This document shows positions 30,233-40,132 of a stretch of DNA of 64,000 nt, piece after piece (positions within the stretch are counted from its first letter, which is position 1; the number at the start of each line of letters is the position of its first letter). The DNA lies in NCBI RefSeq assembly GCF_009372235.1, contig NZ_SULL01000021.1, forward strand, positions 1-64,000, read 5' to 3'. Source of the stretch: Dickeya oryzae. GTDB lineage: Bacteria > Pseudomonadota > Gammaproteobacteria > Enterobacterales > Enterobacteriaceae. The notes beneath the pieces are model-generated. The model saw only the letters and a program-made list of their open reading frames with translations, searched no databases and was not told the DNA's origin. A program made the translations under genes and the position numbers.

Positions 30233-30335
30233 TGTATACCTGACGTCGGATAGAGCGGGGGCCTGGGCACTTGTTTGTAATACGCATTCCAGATCTGAAC
30301 ATTCTCTATCGAGGTAAGGTCATCCGGCATTTATT

Positions 30336-30362
30336 GTGGCAGCGGTGGCAGCGGTGGCAGCG
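30336..30362. repeat. Three 9-bp tandem repeats (GTGGCAGCG)
   Basis: Three perfect copies of GTGGCAGCG in the intergenic region between hydN and the DUF4160 gene. No gene or hairpin is associated with them. The copy number may vary between strains. Confidence 0.85.
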
Positions 30363-30532
30363 GCACGACAGCGGCTGAAATGGATACGTTGTGTGGTGAT
30401 CAGGTTTGTGGTGATCAACAGCACGTTCATTTCCCGTGACAGTTTCCGGAGCAAGTTAATCCGAAGAAAGTTAAAAGGGCCTCCGCAGGGGGAGAACTGA
30501 AAGAATATTAAGCAGAGTATTGAAAAAGGAGA

Positions 30533-30552
30533 TTGTATCCCATGGGATACAA
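30533..30552. promoter_or_regulatory. Perfect 20-bp palindrome, likely operator of the DUF4160/DUF2442 pair
   Basis: TTGTATCCCA/TGGGATACAA is perfectly symmetric and lies 30 bp upstream of the DUF4160 start. The second gene of the pair encodes a helix-turn-helix antitoxin-like domain, so autoregulation through this site is the natural reading. Confidence 0.6.
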
Positions 30553-30582
30553 GAGTACTCTGTTGATGGACAAGGAGTGTTA

Positions 30583-30840
30583 ATGCCTGAGATTGACAGA
30601 CTGGCAGGGTTAATCTTCCATCTGTACTTTTACGATGATGAGCGGCACCACTTGCCGCATGTGCATGTCTGCTACGGCAATCATGAACTTATCATCAGTA
30701 TTCGTACCGGAACCGAGATAGAGGGATATCTGCCAAATACCAAACGTAAGCTGGCGATTGCACATATCATGGCGCATCGTGAGCAATTGCTGAGTATGTG
30801 GGCACAGGCGGTCATCGGGAAGAATCCGGGAAAATTGTGA
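30583..30840 (+). CDS. DUF4160-family protein, putative toxin of a TA-like pair
   Basis: 85 residues from ATG 30583, preceded by AAGGAG. A TTG start at 30520 is possible but would put the palindromic operator inside the gene. The DUF4160 core is visible: FHLYFYDDERHHLPHVHVCY, then the C-terminal IAHIMAHREQLLSMW helix. The family is small, of unknown biochemistry, and is usually paired with a DUF2442 gene, as here. A toxin role is inference from the pairing. The stop is 7 bp from the next start. Confidence 0.75.
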   Translation: MPEIDRLAGLIFHLYFYDDERHHLPHVHVCYGNHELIISIRTGTEIEGYLPNTKRKLAIAHIMAHREQLLSMWAQAVIGKNPGKL

Positions 30841-30847
30841 GGTGTTT

Positions 30848-31333
30848 ATGCATAAGATTGTGGATGTTGACGCGATTGGCGATTTTTCGTTGCGTCTGAC
30901 CTATGACGACGGCCTGATATACGACGTTAACCTGTATCGCTATGCCTCATATCCTGTGTTTTTACATGCCAGCCAGTTTATCCGATTTGGGTTATTACCT
31001 GATGGTTCGCTGGAATGGCCGGATATCACGATCTCTTCGTCCGCATTACGGGAAAAGGGAACATATGTTGGCCACACCCTGGCGGTGAGGGAGCGGAATT
31101 TTGCCGATATTATCTCCCGAGCCTTCTATGATGCCGTGATTGAGAACCGGCCTGAAATTCTGCAGGCGGCACTGAAAATCGCAGTAGACAAACATGGCAA
31201 CAGTACGGTGGCCAAAGAAGCGGGAGCCAAGAGCCGTACCAGCTTGTATAAATCGCTGAATAAAAATACTAATGTCAGCCTGGCGACGGTAGTTAGCCTG
31301 GCCCACACCGTGTTGCAACTGGAAGAGAAATAG
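30848..31333 (+). CDS. DUF2442 protein fused to an antitoxin-type helix-turn-helix
   Basis: 161 residues from ATG 30848 (GAGG ribosome site). Residues 1-75 are a DUF2442 domain (VDAIGDFSLRLTYDDGLIYD...SLEWPDITISS). Residues 110-160 resemble the HigA-like addiction-module antidote HTH (NSTVAKEAGAKSRTSLYKSL, then VSLATVVSLAHTV). The fusion makes it the likely DNA-binding antitoxin of the pair. It is convergent with hycI, 88 bp away. Confidence 0.75.
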   Translation: MHKIVDVDAIGDFSLRLTYDDGLIYDVNLYRYASYPVFLHASQFIRFGLLPDGSLEWPDITISSSALREKGTYVGHTLAVRERNFADIISRAFYDAVIENRPEILQAALKIAVDKHGNSTVAKEAGAKSRTSLYKSLNKNTNVSLATVVSLAHTVLQLEEK

Positions 31334-31421
31334 GCGCGCGGTTTCGGGGCAGAGACAGAATCCGGTCTGCCTGCTACCCCCTTGGGCGGTCAGCGGTATA
31401 GCTTGTTACTGTGCGGGCATG

Positions 31422-31931
31422 TCACGCCATCACCTCAAACCCGCCATTCCCTTCCCAGCCTTCAAGGCGTTGGTGTAGTTGTTCCACCGCACGGGTGACT
31501 TCCGGACTAATCGGGAAATAAAACGCCACCAGAGCGGGTTGAATACCGACGAAAATCACTTCGGGAATATCTTCTTTCAGGCTGTCGATCAGATAGTTCA
31601 ACGGCAGGCTGTGGGTATTCATCAGCATGTCTTCGGCGATGCGCTCCGGGTCGACGATACGGATTTCACCTGGCGCCAGCCCCATGTCGGTGGCATCCAC
31701 CACCAGCAGGCGACGAGGTTTTAGTTCCCGCAGTGTGTGTGCCGCATTTTCCGGAATGGCTCCGCCGTCGATGGCTGACCAGCCCACCACCGGATGCTGG
31801 TTCATGCGCTCTGCCAACAGCGGGCCTGCGCCATCATCCCCCATCAGGGTATTGCCGACCGCCAGCACGATATTTTCGATATACAGTGGCGCTTCATTGG
31901 GCAGATGTTCTGTGTGCAGATGTTCAGTCAT
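31422..31931 (-). CDS. hycI: Hydrogenase maturation protease, HycI-like
   Basis: 169 residues. The core is strongly HycI-like: LAVGNTLMGDDGAGPLLAE, VVDATDMGLAPGEIRI, PLNYLIDSLKEDIPEVIFVG, and the ending QRLEGWEGNGGF. The Asp/His nickel-sensing residues are present. HycI clips the C-terminal tail of the nickel-loaded large subunit. About 16 extra N-terminal residues precede the normal start. In E. coli hycI sits in the hyc operon; here it is the last gene of hyf, so it presumably processes HyfG. Its start overlaps the end of hyfJ by 8 bp. Confidence 0.92.
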   Translation of the reverse strand: MTEHLHTEHLPNEAPLYIENIVLAVGNTLMGDDGAGPLLAERMNQHPVVGWSAIDGGAIPENAAHTLRELKPRRLLVVDATDMGLAPGEIRIVDPERIAEDMLMNTHSLPLNYLIDSLKEDIPEVIFVGIQPALVAFYFPISPEVTRAVEQLHQRLEGWEGNGGFEVMA

Positions 31932-32322
31932 CGATACGTTTCACCATCAGATAAAGAGCCGGTTCCCGTTGCATCGCGGCGAGATACTCCATCAATGTCG
32001 CGGTCCATTCCGGGTGACTGTCGTGTTGAGCCAACGCGCTGAAAGCACCGCCCAGCAGGGCGGTGTGGGTATGGTCGATGGTGATTTCACCAAAGCGTAA
32101 CAGACCGAGCATTTTGCGGCGGGCTTCGTCATCGCTCAACTGGCCGACCCAACCTTCGAAGTCCGCCAGCGGGCACTGCAATACCTGCTTCAGGCAGTCG
32201 ATGACGCCAACGTGATGACCAATCGCCAGCGAGTAGTACATCACCTGTTGTGCCTGCTCCGGTATTTTGTCGCGGCTGTCGAGAAATTTGCGGTTCAGGG
32301 CATAGAAACGCACACTGCTCAT
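31924..32322 (-). CDS. hyfJ: Hydrogenase-4 accessory protein HyfJ (HycH-like)
   Basis: 132 residues from ATG 32322, which overlaps the hyfI stop (TGATG). It has the HycH/HyfJ pattern VRFYALNRKFL, QQVMYYSLAIGHHVGVIDCL and GEITIDHTHTALL. HycH-family proteins assist large-subunit maturation and are not part of the final complex. Confidence 0.9.
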   Translation of the reverse strand: MSSVRFYALNRKFLDSRDKIPEQAQQVMYYSLAIGHHVGVIDCLKQVLQCPLADFEGWVGQLSDDEARRKMLGLLRFGEITIDHTHTALLGGAFSALAQHDSHPEWTATLMEYLAAMQREPALYLMVKRIDD

Positions 32323-33110
32323 CACAGGATCTCCCCATTCAACATGGCATGGTAAATGCGCAACAACCGGCCAGCGATTTCGTTCAGCCGTGGGTCGTTG
32401 TGTTGATCAAGCCAGCCGGTAACGCGCTGCTCGAACCCCTCCAGCGGCTGGTTTTCCAGCAGCCCAAGGAAACGATCGCTGATTTCACGCCCCTGACGGT
32501 ATCCCGCCATCAGGCGGGCCTCCCGTTCTACCTGCACGCGTAAATCCAGCGGCAGTGCCGGATGAATCAGTGCGGCTTTCTCATTGTCGCCCTGCTGGTG
32601 GTCGCTGCCGTGCAGTTTTTGTTCCAGCAGCCCCAGTGCGACCGCAAAACCGTAAATCGTCGCAGCGGGTGTCGGTGGGCAGCCGGGGATATAAACATCG
32701 ATCGGCACAATTTTGTCGCTGCCACCCCATACACAGTACAGGTCGTGGAAGATGCCGCCGCCGCAACCGCAGGCACCGTACGAAATACAGATTTTCGGGT
32801 CTGGCGCGGACTCATAGGCACGTAACGCCGGTGTCCGCATAGCACGGGTGACCGCACCGGTGAACAGCAGAATATCGGCATGGCGTGGTGACGCCACCAC
32901 CTTGATACCGAAGCGTTCGGCGTCGAACAGCGGTGTAATAGCGGAGAAAATCTCTATCTCGCAACCGTTGCAACCGCCGCAGTCCACACGGTAAACATAG
33001 GCGGAACGCTTGATATCCTTCAGCAGCGTTTTTTTCAACTGCTGAGCGTGTTCGTCCAGCGTAATCGGGGTGGTCTGGTAATGGTCGACCCCATTGGGCA
33101 GCATACTCAT
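32322..33110 (-). CDS. hyfI: Hydrogenase-4 small subunit HyfI (NuoB-like)
   Basis: 262 residues, against 252 in E. coli. It has the NuoB/HycG cluster ligands: [25 protein letters not shown] and YIPGCPPTP, which bind the [4Fe-4S] cluster next to the NiFe site. The C-terminal 100 residues are the extension usual for HycG/HyfI. It overlaps hyfH by 4 bp and hyfJ by 3 bp, so the three genes are translationally linked. Confidence 0.95.
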   Translation of the reverse strand: MSMLPNGVDHYQTTPITLDEHAQQLKKTLLKDIKRSAYVYRVDCGGCNGCEIEIFSAITPLFDAERFGIKVVASPRHADILLFTGAVTRAMRTPALRAYESAPDPKICISYGACGCGGGIFHDLYCVWGGSDKIVPIDVYIPGCPPTPAATIYGFAVALGLLEQKLHGSDHQQGDNEKAALIHPALPLDLRVQVEREARLMAGYRQGREISDRFLGLLENQPLEGFEQRVTGWLDQHNDPRLNEIAGRLLRIYHAMLNGEIL

Positions 33111-33676
33111 TGTGCATTCCCCTTGTGAGTGGACGGGGCGGACAGGTGCTGACTCAACTGCACATTGCCCTGATGGTTCATGTTCTGTTTGCGTTTGCAG
33201 TCCGGACAGGTTTCAAACTGGTGGCGGCGTGCTTCCACCTCATTTTCCGGTACCCCAGCGTGTGCCAGCAGCGCCATGGCGTACTCCACTTCTTTTTGCG
33301 GGGCGAACGGCTGTTGGCAGACATGGCAGTTCAGTAACCGGAAGGTGGCACGCTGATACAGGTCGGCCTTGTTGGCGACCGCCATTTCAAACTCTTGTGA
33401 CAACACGATGGCACGGGTCGGGCACACTTCTTCACAACGGCCGCAGAATATGCAGCGGCCGAGGAACAGTTGCCAGGTACGGGTGCCGTTGTCCAGATCG
33501 TTGGCCATCGTCAGGGCATTAGCCGGGCAGGCCATGGTACAAGCAGCACAACCGATACACTGCTCAGGGTCATACTCCGGTTTACCGCGAAATCCGGTGG
33601 GTACCGCCAGCGGCGCGAACGGGTATTTCACCGTACTGTTGCCTGCCTTGAGGATGGTTTTAAATAATTTAATCAT
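33107..33676 (-). CDS. hyfH: Hydrogenase-4 FeS subunit HyfH (NuoI-like)
   Basis: 189 residues. Two ferredoxin motifs, [12 protein letters not shown] and [12 protein letters not shown], give two [4Fe-4S] clusters that carry electrons in the soluble arm, as NuoI does in complex I. The C-terminal half has four more cysteines in NCHVC and CPDCKRK, a possible zinc or extra metal site typical of HycF/HyfH. It ends inside the hyfI start. Confidence 0.95.
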   Translation of the reverse strand: MIKLFKTILKAGNSTVKYPFAPLAVPTGFRGKPEYDPEQCIGCAACTMACPANALTMANDLDNGTRTWQLFLGRCIFCGRCEEVCPTRAIVLSQEFEMAVANKADLYQRATFRLLNCHVCQQPFAPQKEVEYAMALLAHAGVPENEVEARRHQFETCPDCKRKQNMNHQGNVQLSQHLSAPSTHKGNAQ

Positions 33677-33686
33677 GGGGCCTCCC

Positions 33687-35414
33687 TCATTTCAGCGGCG
33701 AGCGGGTACGTTCCAGCCCGTAGCGTTCGATCTCTTTATACGGCACGGTGGTGATTTTCTTTTTACGGACGTCCACCAGTGTGACGCGGTCGGTACAGGA
33801 GTAGCAGGGATCAAGGCTGCCGATGATCAACGGTGCATCCGAGATGGTGTTGCCGCGTAACATAAAGCGCAGTACCGGCCAGTTGGCGTAGGTGGCGGCA
33901 CGGCAGCGCCAGCGGAACAGCTTCTGGTTATCGCCGGTCATACTCCAGTGGATATCTTCGCCGCGTGGCGCTTCGGTAAAGCCCAGCGCAAATTTATGCG
34001 GTTGATAGTTGATGTGCTCGTTGAGGATTGGCCCTTCCGGCATGTTGTCCAGCCCGAATTCAATCATCGCCAGCGAGGTGAACACTTCGCGTACCCGCAC
34101 TAGTACACGGGAGTAGACGTCGCCGCCATCCAGATGATGCAGTTCCATCGGCAGGTCCAGGTAGCCGGAGAACGGATGGTCGACACGCACATCGCGCTGG
34201 AAGCCGCTGGCGCGAATCATCGGGCCTACCGGGCTGTAGTCACGTGCGACCTGACGGTCCAGCACGCCGATACCCTGGGTACGTTGCGTCATGTTGGCGG
34301 TGCCCAGCAGCATGTCCGTCAGTTGTGTAACCTCTTCGCGCATTTCACGAATCAGTTTGATGGTTTTCAGCCGGTCTTCTTTCAGGATGTCGCGGCGAAT
34401 ACCGCCAATCAGATTCAGGCCGTAGGTTTTACGCGCACCGGTCAGCATTTCGGCGATTTGCATCGATTTCTCACGCACCCGGAAGAACTGCATGAAGCCG
34501 GTGTCGAAACCCACAAAGTGGCTGGACAACCCGATGTTCAGCAGGTGACTGTGCAGACGCTCCACCTCCAGCAGAATGCTGCGGATTGTGTGGGCGCGGG
34601 CGGGTACTATCACACCTAACGCATTCTCGATAGACGAGGTATAGGCCACGCTGTGAGTGAAACCACAGATGCCGCACACCCGGTCGGACAGGAACGTGAC
34701 TTCGTTGTAACCCATGCGGGTTTCCGCCAGCTTTTCCATACCGCGATGCACGTAGAACAGGCGGTAATCCGCATCAATGATTTGCTCACCGTCGACGAAC
34801 AACCGGAAATGTCCCGGTTCATCGGAAGTGATATGCATGGGGCCGATAGGCACGACACGGGTGTCGCCGGTGGCTTCATTAATAAAGGTGTAGGATTCGT
34901 CATCGCGGGTAGGGGCCGGGCGCTGGCGGTAATCCATGGCGTCTTTACGCAGCGGGTAGAGTTCGTCTGGCCAGTCATCCGGCAGCACCAGTCGGCGTTC
35001 ATCCGGCAGGCCGACCGGAATCAGCCCGTACATATCACGCACTTCACGCTCGCCCCACACGGCGGCAGGTACACGCGGTGTCACCGAGGGGAATTCCGGC
35101 ACTGTTGGGTTAACCAGCGCTTTCACTACCACCCAGCACTTCTCACCCTGTTCCATCGACAGCACATAGTAGACGGCGAAATGGCCGTTGAGGGTGCGTT
35201 CGTCGTTACCAAACAAGACGGACAACCAACCGCCGTGCTGGTAGTAAAGGTATTCGACGACTTCCGGCAACTGATGCAGTTTGACGGTGATCGTCAATTG
35301 GTTGGCGGTTTGCCGTTCTTCTTCCAGAATCACCGTCGGGAATTGCTGTCTGACATGAGCGACATAATTCGCGCCCAGATTTTCAGCGTTGGTCGCGTTG
35401 GATGAATTAATCAC
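33687..35414 (-). CDS. hyfG: Hydrogenase-4 large (NiFe) subunit HyfG
   Basis: 575 residues from a GTG start at 35414 with GGAG seven bases upstream; the start lies inside the end of hyfF. The N-terminal 170 residues are NuoC-like and the rest NuoD/HycE-like. NiFe ligands are [11 protein letters not shown] and [10 protein letters not shown] 32-residue C-terminal tail follows that Arg ([10 protein letters not shown]...ERTRSPLK) and is the substrate expected for the HycI protease encoded at the operon's end. It reduces protons to H2. Confidence 0.96.
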   Translation of the reverse strand: MINSSNATNAENLGANYVAHVRQQFPTVILEEERQTANQLTITVKLHQLPEVVEYLYYQHGGWLSVLFGNDERTLNGHFAVYYVLSMEQGEKCWVVVKALVNPTVPEFPSVTPRVPAAVWGEREVRDMYGLIPVGLPDERRLVLPDDWPDELYPLRKDAMDYRQRPAPTRDDESYTFINEATGDTRVVPIGPMHITSDEPGHFRLFVDGEQIIDADYRLFYVHRGMEKLAETRMGYNEVTFLSDRVCGICGFTHSVAYTSSIENALGVIVPARAHTIRSILLEVERLHSHLLNIGLSSHFVGFDTGFMQFFRVREKSMQIAEMLTGARKTYGLNLIGGIRRDILKEDRLKTIKLIREMREEVTQLTDMLLGTANMTQRTQGIGVLDRQVARDYSPVGPMIRASGFQRDVRVDHPFSGYLDLPMELHHLDGGDVYSRVLVRVREVFTSLAMIEFGLDNMPEGPILNEHINYQPHKFALGFTEAPRGEDIHWSMTGDNQKLFRWRCRAATYANWPVLRFMLRGNTISDAPLIIGSLDPCYSCTDRVTLVDVRKKKITTVPYKEIERYGLERTRSPLK

Positions 35415-37053
35415 GGTACATCTCCTGACGGGAAGGGGTTAACGATGAAGCAGGTGCCGTATCCGGCGTGGTAGTACTCGGCGTAGTAGTGCGTGCGCTC
35501 AGTGCGGGCCAGCCCATGCTGGGTTGTCCCTGTTCACCGGCTTGATTGCCGTTCAACGCATTACCGTTCAACACAATGGCCGTAGCACGCTCAAGTAAAT
35601 GGGTGACCGGTTGTGGAATGCGGGTACCCATCACTAGCATTAATACCAGCAGGATCAGCATTGGCGCGGTGGTGAGCCAGCCCAGCTCACCTTTACTGAC
35701 CGCTTCCGGCTTGCTACCCAGCACACTGGTGGCGATCATGCGTACCAGCCCGGCGAGCACGACGGTCAACAGCACCAGTAACACCAGCACCAACGGTAAA
35801 TGGCCTGCATGGATACCGGCGGTTACCGTCATAAATTCGCTCAGGAATACGTTGAATGGTGGCATGCCGCCCAGCGCCAGTGCGCCACCGGCCAGCAGTG
35901 CGCCGGTAATCGGTGCAACACGCAGGATGCCTTTCACCGCATCCATATCACGGGTGCCGTATTTCAGCAGTACGTTACCGGAACCACAGAACAGCAGGGT
36001 TTTCGCCAGGCTGTGATTTAAGGTATGCAGCAGTGCCGCCAGAATACCGAGCGGGCCACCGATGCCGAGGGCGACGGCGATCAATCCCATGTTTTCCACA
36101 CTGGAATAGGCCAGCAGGCGTTTCATGTCGCGCTGCACCAGAATCAGGAACGCCGCGACAGCTACCGACAGCAGACCGAAGACCAGCAACAGCCGTTGCG
36201 GGAATTCCGGGCCGATGGCCGCACTGATCAGGATGGTGTAGCGCACGATAACCAACAGTGCGCAGTTGAGCAGTACCGCAGAGAGCAGGGCACTGGTCGG
36301 GCTTGGTGCCTCACTGTGGGCATCCGGTAACCAGGCATGCATCGGGAACAGGCCGGTCTTGGTACCGAACCCGATCAGAATAAAGATAAATGCCAGGTGC
36401 ATCAGCGTGCTGTCCAGCTCACCGGCATGCTTGAGCACTTCCGTCCAGAAAATGGCATTGCCCGGTTCTGCCATCACGTTGGCGGCGTTGGCATACACCA
36501 GCACCGTACCGTAAAGACCGAACGCGACGCCGACGGTACAAATAATGATGTATTTCCATGCGGCTTCCAGCGAGGAACGCTGACCGTACAGCCCCACCAG
36601 AAATGCTGAACTCAAGGTAGTGGCTTCAATCGCCGCCCACATCAGGATCAGGTTATTACTGGTGATCACCAGCAACATGGTGAACAGGAACAGATGGAAG
36701 AAGCCGTAGTAGTGGCACAGCGTGGTAACGCTGACTTCGCCGCTGTCGACTTCGTGGCGCATGTACCCCATTGAGTAGAGGCCGGTAAGAAAGCCGATGA
36801 CGCCAAGAATCGCCAGGAATAGCGCACTCAGGCTGTCGAGGTGCAGCCAGCGATGCGCTGCCAGCAATTCACCTTGCTGGTAGACAGTCCAGACTACCAG
36901 TAATGCCACCAGTAGCAGGGCACTGATGCCCGCCAGATGAATCAGGCTCACCAGCGAGCGTGCCGCCGCGCCCGTAAAGCGGCAGGCGAACGCCAGCAGG
37001 GCGACGACAAACGGCACACCCAGCAGCAGGGAAAAAAGATCCAAAGTCGTCAT
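35407..37053 (-). CDS. hyfF: Hydrogenase-4 membrane subunit HyfF (NuoL/M/N-like)
   Basis: 548 residues, against 526 in E. coli. About 13 hydrophobic helices; the antiporter-type motifs with the buried Lys/Glu are kept ([25 protein letters not shown], then [13 protein letters not shown]). The C-terminus has an unusual tail after the last helix, [13 protein letters not shown] then a Thr/Pro/Ser-rich stretch ([13 protein letters not shown]). E. coli hyc has no counterpart of this proton-channel subunit, so it marks the larger FHL-2 membrane arm. Confidence 0.93.
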   Translation of the reverse strand: MTTLDLFSLLLGVPFVVALLAFACRFTGAAARSLVSLIHLAGISALLLVALLVVWTVYQQGELLAAHRWLHLDSLSALFLAILGVIGFLTGLYSMGYMRHEVDSGEVSVTTLCHYYGFFHLFLFTMLLVITSNNLILMWAAIEATTLSSAFLVGLYGQRSSLEAAWKYIIICTVGVAFGLYGTVLVYANAANVMAEPGNAIFWTEVLKHAGELDSTLMHLAFIFILIGFGTKTGLFPMHAWLPDAHSEAPSPTSALLSAVLLNCALLVIVRYTILISAAIGPEFPQRLLLVFGLLSVAVAAFLILVQRDMKRLLAYSSVENMGLIAVALGIGGPLGILAALLHTLNHSLAKTLLFCGSGNVLLKYGTRDMDAVKGILRVAPITGALLAGGALALGGMPPFNVFLSEFMTVTAGIHAGHLPLVLVLLVLLTVVLAGLVRMIATSVLGSKPEAVSKGELGWLTTAPMLILLVLMLVMGTRIPQPVTHLLERATAIVLNGNALNGNQAGEQGQPSMGWPALSARTTTPSTTTPDTAPASSLTPSRQEMYRD

Positions 37054-37057
37054 GGTT

Positions 37058-37708
37058 TCATCCTTTCAACGCAGTCAGTTGCTGAACATCCAGCGTGTGC
37101 AGCGTGCGGTGGATTTTGCGTGCCATCAGCGCCATCACAATGACGGCGAAGATAGCGTCGGTCGCGATGCCGATTTCCACCAGTTCAGGTGCGCGGTACG
37201 CCAGTAGCGCCAGCGTCAGGTGAGCGCCGTTCTCCATTAAGCAGTAACCAAACACCTGTTTGAGGATGTTGCGCTGGCTGACGATGCACAGCAGACCAAT
37301 CAGGAAGTGGCCGAGTGAGACCGCCAGCACCGGCTTGAGGTCATTGACCATCGGCAGTTTCACCGGTGAAACGGCAAAGTAGCTCAGTAGCACAATCAAG
37401 GTGGCGATCAGTATCAATGTGGCGGTGCCAATCACACCGCCATCGGCTTTCGGGTCGGCCAGTCGGCAGAAAGCAAAGCTCATAATGGCGGGGACCATCA
37501 CCACCTTGGTGATAAAGGCGGTCAGCGACCACAGATACAGCTCATGCGAGCCGAGTAGTCCACCCAGCGAGATAAAGATAAGCACCAGCACCAGCGACTG
37601 TAATGCATACAGCGCGGCGGACACCGTGGGTTTTCTGGCAGCGATCACCAGCAACGAGGTGATGATCAGCAAACCTGCCAGATTATTGACGAGAAGTGAT
37701 CCAGTCAT
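37058..37708 (-). CDS. hyfE: Hydrogenase-4 membrane subunit HyfE (NuoK-like)
   Basis: 216 residues, the same length as in E. coli. About seven hydrophobic helices, with the NuoK-like C-terminal half ([34 protein letters not shown]) holding membrane glutamates expected in a proton path. It is absent from hyc, which makes it a hallmark of hydrogenase-4. Confidence 0.92.
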   Translation of the reverse strand: MTGSLLVNNLAGLLIITSLLVIAARKPTVSAALYALQSLVLVLIFISLGGLLGSHELYLWSLTAFITKVVMVPAIMSFAFCRLADPKADGGVIGTATLILIATLIVLLSYFAVSPVKLPMVNDLKPVLAVSLGHFLIGLLCIVSQRNILKQVFGYCLMENGAHLTLALLAYRAPELVEIGIATDAIFAVIVMALMARKIHRTLHTLDVQQLTALKG

Positions 37709-37717
37709 GGGAGTTCC

Positions 37718-39157
37718 TTATTTCAGCCAGAGTGCGGCGATAACGCTGGAGCACAGCGACATCACTATCAGCACCAGCAGCACCAGGTTCATCGACATCG
37801 GCACTGGCGTTGCGGATGCCACTTCCTCAGAGGGCTCGCCCGGCACCGTGCGGCCAAACCAGTAGAGGAACCAGGCAAAGCTGGCGACCGATTCCACCAG
37901 TACGACTATCATCAACGGCAGTAACCACCAGATGTCGTTGGAAAGCGCAAACCCGGCGGCAAACAGCGGAAACTTGCTGAAAAAGCCGTTGAACGGGGGA
38001 ACGCCGGTGATCGCCAACGCCGCGACACAAAAGCCGATACCCAGCAGCGGCAGGCGGGCCATCATGCCGCGTAACTGTGGCAGCATGCGGGTACCACAGC
38101 TGTAGCTGAGCGCACCAGCTACCAGGAAGAACAGGCTCTTGGCGTAAGCATGGTTGAAGATGTAGGCCATACCGGCGTCAAAGGCCATGCGCGAACCGAA
38201 GATGGACAGCGACAGCGCCAGGAAAATGTAAGACAACTGGGTGATGGTGGAGTACGCCAGCAGTCGCTTCATGTCTTTTTGCGGCAGATACATCAGGAAG
38301 CCGTACACCAGCGTGATCGTCGCCATGATGACGCCAACCACACCGATAACATGTGGCACTTCAACGGCGGACAAAATCGCACGGGCGAAGATATACACGC
38401 CGACTTTTACCATTGACGCGGCGTGCAGATACGCACTCACCGGTGTCGGCGCTTCCATCGCATCCGGCAGCCAGACATGCAGCGGCAACTGGGCTGACTT
38501 GCCCCAGGCCGCGAACAGAATGCCGCTGAAGACGATGATTTTGCTGCTGTCGTCCAGTTGCGCGATGGCACTGAGCGCGAAGGTACCGGTGGTGGCGAAC
38601 AACCAGGCCGCCGCCAGATACAAGCCAACGGACGCGACATGGGTCACCAGCAGCGCTTTGAGCGCGGAACGCAGTGACTTCGGTTTCTGGTAGTAGCCGA
38701 TCAACGCCCAGGAACAGCCGCCGGTAATTTCAAAGAACAGCAGTTGACCAAGGATGGTGGATGACAGCGTTAACCCGGCCATCGCACCGATGAACACCAG
38801 CAAAAACGCGTAGTAGCGGTTGCTGCCATCGTGCGGGTGCTCGCGGTTGCCCAGCGTCAGGTAGCCGCAGGAATAGAGGCTCACCAGGAAACCGAGGGAT
38901 ACCACCGCAAAGCCTATCAACAGGCTGATGCGGTCGAACACGAAACCGAATAAATCTGCCTGACCGTAACGATAAAGCGGCACGACCAAATCGGTTTTTC
39001 CGCCATCGAAATAGCGCCAGGCCAGCAGCGCCATGCCGAGCGTCGCCAGCAGGGCGAACAGCGTACATAACCCTTTGGCCAGGCGCTGCGGTGCAAACGC
39101 TATCAGCAGCGCACCGAGAAACGGCAGCAGTAGGGTGGCAAGAGCAATATTCTCCAT
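37718..39157 (-). CDS. hyfD: Hydrogenase-4 membrane subunit HyfD (NuoL/M/N-like)
   Basis: 479 residues, as in E. coli. An antiporter-like subunit: AAWGKSAQLPLHVWLPDAMEAPTPVSAYLHAASMVKVG holds the conserved Lys and His, followed by the LLAYSTITQLSYIF helix. One of three related membrane subunits (B, D, F) predicted to move protons when formate is split. Confidence 0.93.
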   Translation of the reverse strand: MENIALATLLLPFLGALLIAFAPQRLAKGLCTLFALLATLGMALLAWRYFDGGKTDLVVPLYRYGQADLFGFVFDRISLLIGFAVVSLGFLVSLYSCGYLTLGNREHPHDGSNRYYAFLLVFIGAMAGLTLSSTILGQLLFFEITGGCSWALIGYYQKPKSLRSALKALLVTHVASVGLYLAAAWLFATTGTFALSAIAQLDDSSKIIVFSGILFAAWGKSAQLPLHVWLPDAMEAPTPVSAYLHAASMVKVGVYIFARAILSAVEVPHVIGVVGVIMATITLVYGFLMYLPQKDMKRLLAYSTITQLSYIFLALSLSIFGSRMAFDAGMAYIFNHAYAKSLFFLVAGALSYSCGTRMLPQLRGMMARLPLLGIGFCVAALAITGVPPFNGFFSKFPLFAAGFALSNDIWWLLPLMIVVLVESVASFAWFLYWFGRTVPGEPSEEVASATPVPMSMNLVLLVLIVMSLCSSVIAALWLK

Positions 39158-39173
39158 GATGGATGTCGACTCC

Positions 39174-40121
39174 TTATAATCCAGTCAGGTAGAAAACGAA
39201 CGCCAGCGCCGCGACACCGAATCCGAGCCAGGTGACCCGGCCGGTCAGCAGGAAGCGCCCGCGCGCCAGGCTGTTTTCGATAGCTGCGGCGATGACAAAT
39301 ACCACCACCAGCTTGATGAACAGCGCCAGCGCACCCCACAGCAGGCAGGCGACAGACAACGTCTCTGCTTTGCCGAACGGCACGAAAATCGACAGAAACA
39401 GCGTGGCGACCACCACTTGTTTGAGGCTGATGCCCCATTTCACCAGCGCCAGCCCGGCACCGGCGTATTCGGTCAGCGGCCCTTCCTGCAGTTCCTGTTC
39501 GGCTTCCGCGACATCGAACGGGATTTTGCCCATTTCAATGAAGGTGGCGAACGCGCAGGCCAGTAAGGCCAGCACGGTGGCAGTAGGGGAAACCCAGTGA
39601 CCGCTCGCCAGCTTGACGCTGATGTTGCCAATATTGGTGGAACCGGCCACCAGTGCTACCACCAGCAGCGCGAGCATCAGGATAGGCTCTACCAGAATAC
39701 CGAGCGTCAGCTCGCGGCTGGCACCGATACCGGCGAAGGTGCTGCCGGAATCGAGACCAGACAGTGAAAAGAAAAAGCGAAATACCGCAAACAGGTACAG
39801 CAGGGTGATGACATCTCCCGCCGCACCGAGCGGCGACGCGTCAGTCATGGCAGGCAGCGTCATTGCCACCAGCAGCATGGTGCCAAGCAGGATGAATGGC
39901 ATCAGGCGAAAGACGCCGCCGCTGTGCTGAGGTGCCACTTCCTGGCGTCGCAGCAGTTTGACGATGTCACGATAATCCTGCAGCAGTCCCGGTCCCTGTC
40001 GTGAGTGCATTTTGGCGCGCAGCACGCGCGACAGACCGGACAGCAGCGGTGCTACCGCCATCAGCAGTACGGCTTGCAACAGCGCGCACAGCAGCGGAAA
40101 TATGAGTGAACCGTGAGTCAT
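39174..40121 (-). CDS. hyfC: Hydrogenase-4 membrane subunit HyfC (NuoH-like)
   Basis: 315 residues from ATG 40121, which has AAGGAG upstream; the frame is open for 32 more codons but those are not family-like. Eight hydrophobic helices and the NuoH-type GPLLQDYRDIVKL and IPFDVAEAEQELQEGPLTEY loops, which contact the soluble arm. It anchors the hydrogenase module to the membrane. Confidence 0.94.
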   Translation of the reverse strand: MTHGSLIFPLLCALLQAVLLMAVAPLLSGLSRVLRAKMHSRQGPGLLQDYRDIVKLLRRQEVAPQHSGGVFRLMPFILLGTMLLVAMTLPAMTDASPLGAAGDVITLLYLFAVFRFFFSLSGLDSGSTFAGIGASRELTLGILVEPILMLALLVVALVAGSTNIGNISVKLASGHWVSPTATVLALLACAFATFIEMGKIPFDVAEAEQELQEGPLTEYAGAGLALVKWGISLKQVVVATLFLSIFVPFGKAETLSVACLLWGALALFIKLVVVFVIAAAIENSLARGRFLLTGRVTWLGFGVAALAFVFYLTGL

Positions 40122-40132
40122 GTTCCGTCTCC

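Noticed and set aside
30127..30330. 67-codon minus-strand frame upstream of hydN
   Set aside because: It covers the regulatory stretch with the shared 15-mer, has no family likeness and no ribosome site.
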